Source: Delphinus delphis (Eukaryota > Chordata > Mammalia > Artiodactyla > Delphinidae). Taken from it: 64,000 nucleotides of DNA. The position numbers and the translations under genes are program-made. Of this stretch, positions 1 to 11,030 are shown one piece after another. Numbering within the stretch: position 1 is the stretch's first letter; every line of letters starts with the position of its first letter. Below the pieces are notes generated by a model. The model was not told the origin of the DNA. It worked only from the letters and a program-made list of their open reading frames with translations, and searched no databases. The stretch is taken from positions 157,495,356 through 157,559,355 of the forward strand of contig NC_082684.1 of NCBI RefSeq assembly GCF_949987515.2. The letters run 5' to 3'.

Positions 1-590
1 TAAACTGGGGCACTTGGTTTTGTATCCGAGTCGGGGATGAGTGTCTTTCTTTGTTTCACCTTTTGAATGATCGTATATATGCATTGGGCTTCCTTTTTAT
101 TTTAATGTTTTTGAATTTTTACACAAATTTTAAACAAAATCTAAGACATGCTATCTTGGAATTGAGAAATTACAGGTGGAAAATCTATGAATGCACCTTT
201 AAACATGTTAGTTTAGATTTGTGATGTTAGAATGAGATGCTGAGGAGAAGCTACCAGTAAATTAATACGAAATCTTACTTTTTTCACATTCGGTGAGTAA
301 CCTTACTGACAAGGAGAAAAAGTTATCCTAAGTCAACTTGGTGCATTAACCTTTTTATTGAGTCCTCCCAAGTTGGGATAACCGGAAAGATGTCTATCAG
401 GGGCTAATTAAACTGGACGGCAGTTCTAGGGACATAATTGTTAACGTTGGAAGAGGCTTTGGAGACCATCTCACCAGACCTCCTTGTTTTATGGATGAAG
501 AAGCTAGTAGAGGGGCAATGGGACCAGTCCAAGAAGGCAGTGTAATTACTGTTTCCCTCTCCCCACTAAAATGAGAAGAACATGAGTCAT
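1..590. other. Single-copy non-coding DNA
   Basis: AT-rich sequence with no gene and no young repeat. The part around 450-520 (a 'gag...ctttggagaccatctcac' phrase followed by 'tgttttatggatgaagaag') vaguely resembles an old mammalian interspersed repeat, but I cannot name the family. Confidence 0.5.
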
Positions 591-593
591 TCA

Positions 594-745
594 TTGAATA
601 CCTGCTATGTACCAGGACACTTTACATACGCTGTCATAGTAGATATGCAAGCTGGGTATTGCGCCCATTTTACAGGTGATACTTGAGATTACATTCTTGC
701 ACATGCCACGTAGGCAGTAAATGGCAAAGCTGTGGTTTGCTTGTG
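594..745 (-). repeat. MIR SINE fragment
   Basis: Read on the plus strand, the order is that of a reversed MIR: 'ctgctatgtaccagg', a decayed 'cattttacaggtga' (reverse of the MIR 'TCATCTGTAAAATG' block), then 'aggcagtaaatggcaaagctg' (reverse of the 'AGCTCTGCCACTTACTAGC' block). Strongly diverged, as expected for a Mesozoic tRNA-derived SINE. Ends are approximate. Confidence 0.65.
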
Positions 746-764
746 TGTGCGCACGCACGTGTGT
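743..764. repeat. Alternating purine-pyrimidine tract (TG/CG)
   Basis: Twenty-two bases alternate strictly between purine and pyrimidine and include a GTGCGCAC palindrome-like core. This is a simple sequence with Z-DNA potential directly beside the MIR fragment. Confidence 0.8.
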
Positions 765-3608
765 TATATAAATGCATGTTTATGTGTTGACGAGAGAAGA
801 GAGGACTGTTTTTGTTGGGAAACCATAATTGTCACTTGAGAATGATGGAGCATTATAGGAAATACATATCACCGATTCAGGATTGACTCTCTAATTTGAT
901 TCAAATTAGTGAATTGATCACTCTCTTGTTTGATTCAAATTCACACTTATTCCATATGCTAATGAGCTAAAGAGAATATACTTTAATTAAAAACTTTTTT
1001 TTGTTTACTGAGTACCAGCAAGATGAAGGTCAAAGACATTGAGTTCCCTTTTTTTTCCATATGGCATTTAAAGTATATTTAGGAAATGCCATTACCAATA
1101 ATAAAATAGAGCACTGAGATTCGTCACCCGATTCCTTGATAGACATGAGAGGAAATTAAAATGCAAAGACTCTAAAAGAAGAGCTGTGTGTGTGGTTCTT
1201 TAAGGAAATTTTTAAAGAAGTATTTTCAGGTGGGATTTCTCAGTGCCTATTTCAGTATCAGCTGCTTCCTGAAACCGAAAACTCCTCCCACAGTGGCATT
1301 TTAGAACACTGATGTTATCTTTGATCTGGGTTAGAGATATTATTGTAATTGTTGAGTATTGCTATTTAATTGTAATCTGCTGGATTGAGATGACTCTGGC
1401 ATCTTTTGATGAGATGCGGTGAGCTGGGAGGAATAAGAACCTTGCAAGACGAGATGAAAAGAAGATAAAATTTTCAGGTATGAACCTAGTGGTTCATGGG
1501 ATCATTAAGAACGTTTTCCATCTCCGAGCGGTTACGTACTCGCCCCACCCCTGCTCTCACCACTATAATAATAGTATATTTGGCCTCTGATAAAAGGCTG
1601 CAGTTTCCTTCCTTTTTTTACATATATCCCCAGACTTTTCATTTCTCCTTACTCTTACCTTGTGGTTTTCTTACAGGTTCAACACTCATTCCCTTCTCAT
1701 GAAAAGACTGGTAATAATCTGATAAACGTGATCATGGTTGAAGCTTATATGTAGACGTGGATGATTGGCGGGGGGGGGGGTCTGATGTCACTGTAGCAAC
1801 CAACCCCACAGCTGTTTACACTACCAGTATCTCTTATTTGCATTTCCGTGGAAAACCTGGGTATTTTCAACACATTACAAGGAGCCCGATGATAAATCAG
1901 TAAAGTCATTGATGTCTTTCACTTCCTATGCTGAACCTCACCCAAACTTAAAAAGTCTTTATTTCCAATTTAGAGTGTTAGTACTGGAGGGTTTTATTTA
2001 TTCAGGGGAAGCTTGGATTTTCGCTTTGTGTTGGTGGATTAGGCCATCACGAAGAGTTAGCTATTTCTCAGTGTCATATTTGTTCTCCAAAACTGCAGAA
2101 GGGGGAGGCTTTGGAAAGTACGAATGATTTCCTGTTCTTTAGCACCTCCCCGTTCTCGTGCCCTTGTGTGTGTTTCCACTATCAGGGAGCTGGTGGGGAG
2201 TATAAGGAAGCCAGCGACGGTGCTGTGCTACTTGTGTAGCAGTGCAGAAAATGCATTTTTATTTTTCCTTAAGAAAAAGCTCTTGCTGACCTTCAAGGGA
2301 AACGGAGCTGCACATTCCTGGAAAAACCTTGGTGGGAAACAAAAACTATTTAGCGCAGTAAATGTGATGCTCGCAGGTAATTGTAAAATAATTATCCCCC
2401 TTTAGCATCATCACTGTTTAATTGTGCCATCCAGTATTCTCATGCTCTGAATCTAGATGTGAAGGGATGGACCCCCCCCCCCCCAATCTCCTCCTGGGAC
2501 TGTCTTTTTCATTTACTGTGAGCTTCAGACTCTTCCGGAAGGACTTGAAAAAGAAAGGGGGAAACATACAGGGGATTTTCAGCAGTTTCACTCTGCCCAT
2601 TTGTTCTAAATCACGACAGAAAGTGATTACTCCAACTGGTTTTATAGAAATACAATTCCACTTATGTGGTTGAAATGCCTTGTGAGCATGTTTGAGATTT
2701 ACGCTTTCACAGTGCTACCCCCGGAGTTTTATGAACAGTCGGCTTTATGAACTGCAGATTGTATATTATGTTCAGATACTGAGAGTGATGCTTTAAAATC
2801 AGCTGATGATTTAAAATGGAATGCTAATAAATATGTAATCATATGGCTCTCAAAATGACAGATGAGTACAAATTCGGTTTTTGGTTAAATTTTAATTACT
2901 CCATTTGAATGAATGCCTCAGAGCCAACTTGCTGGCAAATTACTAGACCCATTTTTTTTTTCCAGTTTTCCCTCCTAAATATGTATGTAAATTAAGTTTA
3001 GGCTGCATTTAGACTAAAATACCATTTTGGTTTATTATTCTCAGCTTTTCTGCCGGACTTGTATGGCCATTTACTTAAGGTCAGATTTTAAATAAAGAAA
3101 CCTGTTTGAAAGAGACCTCAGTTTAAATGATCTGTGCTCCCTTTCCAGCAGCAGAAGGGTAAGAGACAGATAGATACAGGATTCCTTTAATAGGGATAGT
3201 GCTTCAAAAATGGGGTACGTGAAGTGTTTGGATTTTAAGCCTTAATAATGAAAAGTCAGAGGTTTGCTTTCTCAGGGAGATTGTTTATGGCTCTGTCATG
3301 ACCATGCAAATCAAGTTCCCCCAACCCAGCAGCTGCTTTGTCTGACATTTATAGGCTCAAACAGGACTGAAGATTTCCGAGGTTCACAGATGATGGTGCT
3401 GACTCACTCCTCAGAGAGAAGGCAATTAATTTCAGCTGATTTCTTTGACATTTGACATCATTTTTGCACAGCTTTAAAAATTTTTTTTCTTGAGTGTCAT
3501 GGGAGTGAATAGTTCTTCAGCTTCCATACTAGGATCGAAAATTCTATGTTTTTATGCCGGAAGGCGTAATTTTCATGTCTTTTCAGAAGGGAGTTCATAG
3601 CTGGACTT
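746..3608. other. Single-copy non-coding block, repeat-poor
   Basis: About 2.9 kb with no recognisable young repeat and no gene. It holds a short AT-rich palindrome with a nearby direct copy (891-941), a G11 run at 1770-1780 and a C13 run at 2472-2484. The 2690-3130 part is AT-rich with several TAAT-type cores and looks unlike decayed repeat; it could be conserved non-coding sequence, which I cannot test. The open frames of 60-93 codons here have no recognisable family. Confidence 0.5.
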
Positions 3609-3946
3609 GGGCTCATTAAATTTTTTTTTAATTTAAATTTGTTTATTTTTGGCTGCATTGGGTCTTCATCGCTGCGTGCGGGCTTTCTCTAGTTGCGGCG
3701 AGGGAGGGCTACTCTTCGTTGTGGTACGTGGGCTTCTCATTGCGGTGGCTTGTTGCGGAGCATGGGCTCTAGGCGCGCGGGCTTCAGTAGTTGTGGCACG
3801 TGGGCTCAGTAGTTGTGGCACACGGGCTTAGTTGCTCCGTGCATGTGGGATCTTCCTGGACCAGGGCTCGAACCCGTGACCCCTGCATTGGCAGACGGAT
3901 TCTTAACCAATGCGCCACCAGGGAAGTCCCGGGCTCATTAAATTTT
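3609..3946 (-). mobile_element. CHR SINE, long form, with 16-bp target duplication
   Basis: tRNA-derived SINE in reverse orientation: T-rich tail at 3625-3655 and the tRNA-like head at 3840-3930, ending in the complement of GGGACTTCCCTGGTGGCGCA. The reversed B-box region (cagggctcgaacccgtg) is well preserved. The body has the CHR-typical tandem 'ttcagtagttgtggcac' phrases. The 16-bp duplication gggctcattaaatttt lies at 3609-3624 and 3931-3946 with no mismatch, so this is an intact retroposition event. Any peptide read across it is not a gene. Confidence 0.93.
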
Positions 3947-6395
3947 ACGGTGGTGTTTTAGATCCTTTTCCTTGAATGATGTCTTCCTATCTCCTGGTCT
4001 CCCCCAATAACAGGAAAGTTGTATCACATTTATGTGACACAAAATCAGTTGGTCCTTTAGGCTAAAAGAGAATAATTTGTTATTCACCTGGCTGTAAACG
4101 TGTATGTAAAATGTGTGCACACACATGTATATATACATATGTATGTAAATATAGGTGAAATATATATATGGAAAACTAGCTTGGGCATAATTCCTCACTT
4201 TCTTAAAATATCTTCCATTTAATGGCCTTTGGCTCTAAAAGTTAGGAAATACGTGTACAACGTAACATGTGTTTAATGGATTCTTACGTTCATAACTGAA
4301 ACGTTTAAGATTCAAGAAGGTTTAACATCTTGACCAAAGATATACCTCATATTAGTGACACTGCTAGAAGTAGTTCTTAGGTCTTTGTTTTGACTCTTTG
4401 GCCCAGAACCTCAGGGTAGCTTTTGTTAAAGGACAGAAAAGAGGGTCACTGTGATGGTCCTGTCATAATTTCTGGGTGAAAAGCTGAGACTCTTCCCACC
4501 CAGTTGAGTGGCTTTTCTCTCCTTGCCACAGAGTCCCCAGACTTGGAGACGTTTCTCAGTTGCAGTTGAGTTGTTGCTACTGTCAAGACCTTATAGGCTT
4601 CAAGTAGGAAGAAAGAAAGACTTCACAGAAGCCTGACGGTAGACCCTCCACCGATATTTTTTCGTGTAGACATGCTGGTGCCCACCAGACCCAATTCCTC
4701 ACCGTGTGCTTCTTGCCTGCTGCCGCCATCTTGCATGGTCCATGCCATTATCCCATAGCTTCCTATCGCTGTTGAAAGGAGAACTCAAAATTTTGATTGT
4801 GTCTAGTGGGACTCCAACACATCAACTGAACATCTTAAAAAGGCTAAAGCTATGGGAGATCTGTGCAGCTGTAAGGAGGTAAATTGGTGTAAACCTTCTT
4901 CAACGTGCATGCACACCTCTCACCCAGTTGTTTTCTCTGTGCATCTCCAGAGTAGACCTTGGGTGTCACACAGGTGAAGCAAATGCAGGCTGAAATCTGA
5001 CATTTCATTTTCTCCTTGGAAAAAAAATCTTTGGGGAATAACAAAAGTGAAAGATAATAGGAAAAAGCGTAAGGAAGGAAAGCTTTTGGTAGCGGACTAA
5101 CGGTATTCATTTTGTTATGCTTTGACTCAGCGCTCCTGATTCTTTGTACCCTAACTCAGGCTTCTTTAGGTCATCAACAGAACAGCTCTTCCTGAAGTTT
5201 TCTTTCTGCCTTTCCTAGGTTTTCCTGATGTATATCTTTTCTGTTCTTTTATTTGAATCTTCTCTAAGATTCAGTGGGCTTCTCTAAGCCCCATGAATTA
5301 TCCCTCTTCTGAGCAGTTTCCTAAATTTCAAGAGAAGGGGCCACATCCGTCTACAGCACAGCTCTCAGAACCACAGCCTTGAGAGGGAAGACAGCGTCCA
5401 AACACCTCGGTCATCACTTGCAGTAAATTCCACTGGCACAGCTGTGTGTTTCTGTGCATAGAACTACATTTTGACTTCCTAGGCTATAGAAGGGGTGTTG
5501 AGTTTTCTGGTTGGGCAGAAGGGCAGCATATTTCGAATGATTAACTTTATGGATGTCATTGTCTTGGCCCGCTATATTTGGCTGTGCTGCAGCTGTGTTT
5601 GCCTTCTCAAAATTGTCACCAGGAGGCCTCCAACTGCAATTATTCCCTTCAGTTCGTGCTTGTAGCATCCTTCCTTGTGACTCCCGTGGTCCACCCCGCC
5701 ATCTTGCCTGGGCATCAGGATTCAAAGGCAACACGCAAGCCCTGATGGCTGGTTAACACGACTGGCAGCTCCATCTCGAGACAATAATATTAAGTCACCT
5801 GCATTTTACATTCTAATGCGACCTGTCAGGGTACTTCTTTCTTTGCACAAAAAGCCCATATTTTCCTCTTTTTTCCTACTTCTGTCTTCCTCTTCGACGG
5901 CAAAAAGTTGCTGCCAGCATCTCCTGACGGGCAATAATATTTCTTCCGTTTCTGTATTACTAGAGCGCTTCCGAGCAGGTTTCTACTTACTTCCGGTGTT
6001 TCCAGGTCCCTCACAGAGCACCGCGTTGAAGAGGAGACTTAAAGGCGGAGCTTTTCTTTTTTTTTCCTGTTAGTTGAGCCCTTGCCACAGAATCTTCTTT
6101 TCTCTCAGGAAGATTTTAGGAAAGATTTTTCTTTGTATAGAAACCATTTAAATTCTGTTGGCTATGCGTGAGTTTTAACCTTGAGTTAGAATTTCCTCGT
6201 GGGTCATTTCTGCTTGTCGGGGGACGCTTGCCCTGCGTCGAGATCTGCTGTGTGTAGCAGAATGGCATCACCAGCGACATGGCTTTATGGTCTCTCCAGC
6301 AATGCGTTAGAAGGTCATCCTTGAAGGCTAAGGGTCCTTTACTCAACAGGAGTCTCCTGCCTTCTCCTGGCTTGTCTTCTGACTTGTTCCATGCC
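3947..6395. other. Single-copy non-coding block with two YY1-like sites
   Basis: No gene recognised. It has an AT-rich stretch of alternating TG/TA at 4105-4175 and two perfect or near-perfect YY1-type sites, GCCGCCATCTTG at 4722-4733 and CCGCCATCTTG at 5696-5706. A minus-strand frame of 106 codons (5414-5734) starts near the second site, but I recognise no protein in it and do not call it coding. Confidence 0.5.
4722..4733 (-). promoter_or_regulatory. Predicted YY1 site
   Basis: The minus strand reads CAAGATGGCGGC, the classical YY1 consensus without a mismatch. The surrounding 300 bases are not a CpG island, so a promoter role is unproven. Confidence 0.4.
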
Positions 6396-6399
6396 CCTT

Positions 6400-6495
6400 T
6401 CAAGTCTCAGGTGACTTGTCAAGATTCCTCATCTAGAAAATAAGGATAATAAGATACGCTTCTTACCTGTGCCCCAGAATTATTGTGAAGCTAAT
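6400..6495 (+). repeat. MIR-like SINE fragment
   Basis: The phrases 'gtgacttgtcaagattcctcat', 'ctagaaaataaggataataagat' and 'gaattattgtgaagctaatg' line up in order with the MIR core (GTCCTCATCTGTAAAATGGGGATAATAAT ... GTTGTGAGGATTAAATG). Short and diverged. Confidence 0.5.
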
Positions 6496-6499
6496 GTCG

Positions 6500-8120
6500 G
6501 GAGAGGAGTTATAATAATAATAATATACTTAATAATATACTTAAGATCGACTGCAAGTTCACCTGCCTTTCCTGGGAGAAAGAAACTCAGGGAAACTTCA
6601 TTACAGCTGACCAGTTAATGTTTTCTCCCTCAGAACATTCATGCTTTAAAGTCTCGGCCAAAGACCCATAAAGCAGTATGGCTTCCATATAGACGTGCAG
6701 AAAATGCTCCGTCCCCAGGACCACATTAAGAAGACTGATTTTTTTTTTCTCTCTCTCCTCTTTCTGCTTGATGATTGAGAAATAAAATACAGTTTGTGTT
6801 CCAACTGTGAACTCGTGGTCAGACCTTGCATTCTGGGATGGGGTGAAGCAAAAAGCAATATCCCCATCCCGGTATCTCCGTAAATGCATTTGGAAAAGCC
6901 CATCTCTACATCAGCTGAAATAGATCTTGATTTTCTTATGGGAGGAGTCTCAGCTGCACCGTAGGAAGGCTGCTTCTCACGTGATGGGACTCCTAACCCC
7001 CGCAGAAACCCAACTCTTAAGAAAACAATTTCAATGATGTGAACGTGGTGGCGAGTATTGTAGACCCTGCCACCTGCTGGCCTCATTCGGTGCTCAGGCC
7101 ACAACATGCTAGGAGAGTCTCTGAAGGAGGAAAGGACTTGGAAAAGGAATCGGTGATTTTAGGAGTTGGCACGATGGGTGGAGGTGTGCATCCCGCCACA
7201 GGATTCATCATAGTTATTGTTTTCCTGCTGTACTATACAGGCCCTTCTGACATAGCCGGTAAGGTCCTTGAAGTCCTGAGAAGCCAGAGCTGCTACAGCT
7301 AGTGTGAAGGTTTGCTCCTAACATTTTAAGTCACTTGATTAAGATCAGACATGATCAGATTCAGTTGGGAAGCTCAGAGCCTCCTCTGAGTCCATTTAGC
7401 TGAGGAATGTCCTCCATGGTGGGCCCGAGGCCACGCAGCACCCACTCTGGCCAAGAGAGTGATGTTGCCTGTGAGACACCGCCCCCGCCCCGCCCCCCCA
7501 GGCCATGAACGTGACCTCCCGAACCAAGAATCCCTTGTCCCCGTAGCAAACCACTTTGCGCTAGGCTGAACTCGGGCATTATCCCAGATGACGGCTGTTT
7601 CTGACATTGTTGGGAGAGGAACATGAGGTCTGTGGATGAAATGTGGTAGAATCTTTCAAGAAGGGTCTGCCTTGCAGATACTACAATGTTTCTCTACAAA
7701 TTGATGAGTTCTTTGTAATTGGCACATTTTATCTTAGCGTCAAGGACGTCTCATTGACTTTATAGGCAGCCTTTGAATTGGGCCAAGATTTTGTGCCCAG
7801 CTATCATAAAAAGTGACCAATATTAGACTCTTGTCAGCCTCAGAAGCCACGGGATGGCCTTGATCTCGCCTCTGACTGTTGTTTTTTTCAGGTCTACTCA
7901 GAATGTGATACTTCTGATCCAAATTGATTGAGTTGTCTGTTCAATAAAATAATGATGTCTACCTAGAAGCCAAAATATGTTTTCTGGTGTCAACAAAACT
8001 GTAATTCTTTGACAGTGAAATACTTCCTTTTAGTATGTTTCTCCTAATTCTGATTCCTAACGCTTTAAAGGATGTTGCCTTCCTGTGGGTACGCTTTCTG
8101 AAATGTTTTATGACATTTGC
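6500..8120. other. Single-copy non-coding block
   Basis: No gene. It contains a short (TAA)n stretch at 6511-6530, a perfect CTCF core at 7068-7080, and a C-rich stretch with GC boxes at 7479-7499. A 153-codon minus-strand frame (6646-7107) has no recognisable domain and overlaps another frame of 100 codons; I treat both as chance. Confidence 0.5.
7068..7080 (-). promoter_or_regulatory. Predicted CTCF core site
   Basis: The minus strand reads CCAGCAGGTGGCA, which fits the 13-base core CCASYAGRKGGCR at every position. Not inside any repeat I recognise. Occupancy cannot be judged from sequence. Confidence 0.5.
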
Positions 8121-8325
8121 TGTTCTTGATTTAGGATATACTGTGGGTTAGCCATTAAGCTAAGAGATTTGTATAAATTATCAGTAACCTTCAGAAAACT
8201 TTTGTAAGACAAGTTGTATTGTTCCAATTTTGCAAATGAGAAAAGGGAGGTTCTGGAAGGTAAAGGCACGTATCTGTATCCATTTCCAAAGCCTGAGCTC
8301 TTTCAACTGCGCCACCTTCCATTCT
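8120..8325 (-). repeat. MIR SINE
   Basis: Reversed MIR order on the plus strand: 'tttgtataaattatcagtaacctt' (decayed ATGTATTAACTCATTTAATCCT), 'ttgttccaattttgcaaatgagaaa' (CCCATTTTACAGATGAGGAAA) and 'aaagcctgagctctttcaactgcgcc', the reverse of the tRNA-related head. Confidence 0.75.
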
Positions 8326-8329
8326 GGCC

Positions 8330-8688
8330 CAGAAGGTTGCTTTGTCTTTCGAGGGATCCTTAGAACCTTGTATGACCATAAACAGGTTGAACTTCTAGAT
8401 GTGTTGGCGAATTTGCAGCTGAGTTTGTGGATCCTGAGTATGAAATAGTTTCTTAGCTATGACCTAATAATAATAACCTGCTTTTTATATGCTCTTTCAC
8501 ATAAATTTCTTGGTTTTGTTTCATAGCCAGACCAGTTTCTGAGTTTAGAAGACAAGAGTGTTGTAAAAGTTGTCAGAAGAAAGGGGCACCATAGCAAAGC
8601 CAAGATATCTTAATGCTAGAGGCAGGGTCTTACAGCTGAGATAAGGAAGCAATTAACATTGAATGTTAAGGTGGCTCCTTATTCTTCA
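8330..8688. other. Single-copy spacer
   Basis: Nothing recognisable apart from a minor (TAA)n stretch at 8466-8476. Confidence 0.4.
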
Positions 8689-9152
8689 TTTAAAAAGATC
8701 ACTGCCTCAAAGAGAAAAACAAATATCTATGCTAACATGTATATATGGAATCTAAAAAAAAAGGTTCTGAAGAACCTAGGGGCAGGACAGGAGTAAAGAC
8801 ACAGATGTAGAGGATGGACTTGAGGGCATGGGGAGGGAGAAGGGTAAGTTGGGACGAAGTGAGAGAGTGGCATGGACATATATACACTATCTAATGTAAT
8901 ATAGATAGCTAGTGGGAAGCAGCCACATAGCACAGGGAGATCAGCTTCGTGCTTTGTGACCACCCAGAGGGGTGGGTTAGGGAGGGTGGGAGGGAGATGC
9001 AAGAGGGAGGAGATGTGGGGACATATGTATACGTATAGCTGATTCACTTCGATATACAGCAGTAACTAACACACCAATGTAGAGCAATTATACTCCAATA
9101 AAGATGTTAAAAATAAATAAATAAACTTTAAAAAGAGAGAATGAACTGCCTC
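8689..9152 (+). mobile_element. L1 LINE, 5'-truncated 3' UTR
   Basis: Only the last ~415 bases of an L1 are present, in sense orientation: the 'tatatatggaatctaaaa' stretch, the purine-rich segment with repeated GGG runs near 8969-8996, 'gctgattcactt', 'acagcagtaactaacacac' and the end 'ctccaataaagatgtt' followed by an AAATAAATAAAT tail. The flanks share tttaaaaaga and actgcctc (8689-8708 and 9127-9152), separated by 2 bases on the left and 8 on the right. This is best explained as one ~20-bp target duplication with a later small insertion. No ORF1 or ORF2 sequence is retained. Confidence 0.9.
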
Positions 9153-10957
9153 TTCCAGGAAGAAGTTTCTTTGGGGGATTTCATTAGACACCTGGCATCC
9201 CACCCTGCATTTACTTCCAACTTCCTGATTTTTGCATTGATTTAGAGGAACACCTTTCTCAGGGTGCCTCCAGCCCATAGTGTGCCTTCTTGTGAATTAG
9301 AATAAAGCTCTTGGGTGGCATTCGGTCCCCATTGTCCCCCTCATGTGGTGACTTGCTGCTGTGTCCTTTCTGCAGTTACTTGGAGTTTTACGTCCTCCTT
9401 CATAAATGAGCCAGAGGGGTCGGCAGTAGAATAAGTGTCTCTGAACATGATAACACATGGATTTTAGATGATTGACAGTGGTGACCAACTCAGCTGTGGC
9501 CCCTGGTCCCTTTCAAGTGTCAGTACACCTTTGACCTTTCCATAGCATTTTGCTCAAGTGCATAAACATTTGATGGGACTCTGGGTTTTCAGCAAATCAG
9601 AGATGTGTGTTTCCTGCGTAGCTATCCAGAGTAAAGGAATGGACAATATAGAAAAGTTAGCGTAGAATTCATGTCTGGGTTGGTCTAACCCACACCACCA
9701 TTTCATACCGATATTAGCCTGTCGAAATGCCTTTACTCTTAGCAGGCGCCGCGCGTTGTAACCTAAGAGGATGTGATTGGAGTGGAGTTTTCGTGCCCCA
9801 TGTGCTTATTGTATTCTTGCTACTGATGCAAACATTATCTGTAATTACATTTTCAAGTGACTGAAAATTGCAGGCTTTGTTGAACAAAAATACAGCCAAA
9901 GAATGGAATGTATATCCACTCCACCCTCATTATAAGGCGTTCAGAAATCAAACTATAAGGCCCAATGCCGTGGCTCTCAACAACATGATACCAACTCCAT
10001 TCTCTGATGTTTGAACACTTCGTCAAAATTCTGGGTTGCCAATGATGATCATAAAATTGGAGGAAAATGTTGTTACTCTTTTAGTACTTTGCTGGCTCCA
10101 TTGTCAACGCTGTCACAGTGACAGCGCCTCTCCCAAATCCTCTCTTTCCAGGATATAAAACCAGAAACCACGATTTGATTTAGATCCAGGCATGGTGGGC
10201 CAAGTTGAGGGAGTTGGTTGAGGTGAAGACGTTGTTGCCTTCCTGGGACAGATACTGTTATATCTGTACAACATTGTATTGTCTTCAAGCAGCCTCACCT
10301 CCCACCTAGGGTGCAATTAAAGAAAAAAAAAAAAAAAAGAGTGTCTCCATGGGGACCTACTGCAAGGTAAACTCTTACCTTGGTCTTAGAGCCTGGCCAC
10401 GGGATGAAGAAAACATTCTGGCCAACCTTGCTCTTCTAGACACAGGATAAGACCCCATGTCTAATTTCAGTGAGAGCTTAAGCCGCGTGGAATTTAAAAA
10501 AAGAGAATCTGACGTGTCTGACCTTAGTATTTTGCTCATCGTTGATTAGCATCTGAAAATCCAGGGAACCCATGAAATAGAAAACGTTCCCTGGTTTTGG
10601 GGTGGAAAGCAAACGGGAGGAAGAAATTACGGTGACGTTGTTACTGTTAATTTGTTTATAAGATATTAAACTTGTCATTTTCATGATGGTTCATAAAATC
10701 ACAACTCACTCTCTAGGCCCTAGTAGAGTTCCAAGTCTTAGCAAAACTAAAGAAAAAAATCATTGTGATGCTTTAATCCAGAAAAGGAGCAGAGTCAGGC
10801 CGCTCAGAAAACCCACCAGCCTTTCCTGATTCTGTCGAGTGCTGCCCTTTCAGGTGGGACCCCCATGTCATCAAAGAAATGTTTATCAGGTCATAATTAA
10901 AGTGTGGACAGTTGAAATCCATTTAGTTCTGGTGTATACCTGGTGAATTGGATGCTC

Positions 10958-10959
<2 letters not shown>
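9153..10959. other. Single-copy non-coding block
   Basis: No gene. An A16 run at 10323-10338 is preceded by ATTAAA (10316-10321), as if a transcript had been retroposed, but the upstream sequence is not a family I recognise. Two overlapping minus-strand frames of ~70 codons at 10.1-10.3 kb have no recognisable family. Confidence 0.45.

Positions 10960-11004
<45 letters not shown>
10960..11004. repeat. (TG)n microsatellite
   Basis: About 22 uninterrupted TG units, followed by a short TATA/CACA-rich shoulder to ~11030. Reading frames across it give artificial Cys-Val repeats. Confidence 0.98.
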
Positions 11005-11007
<3 letters not shown>

Positions 11008-11030
11008 ATATACACACATATATATGTATG

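Noticed and set aside
3900..3930. CTCF-like CCACCAGGGAAG in the CHR SINE heads
   Set aside because: The last core bases (GGC) are AAG here, so it fails the CTCF core; it is simply the conserved SINE head present in all copies.
6646..7107. 153-codon minus-strand frame
   Set aside because: No recognisable domain, overlaps another frame on the same strand, and there is no splice or promoter context.
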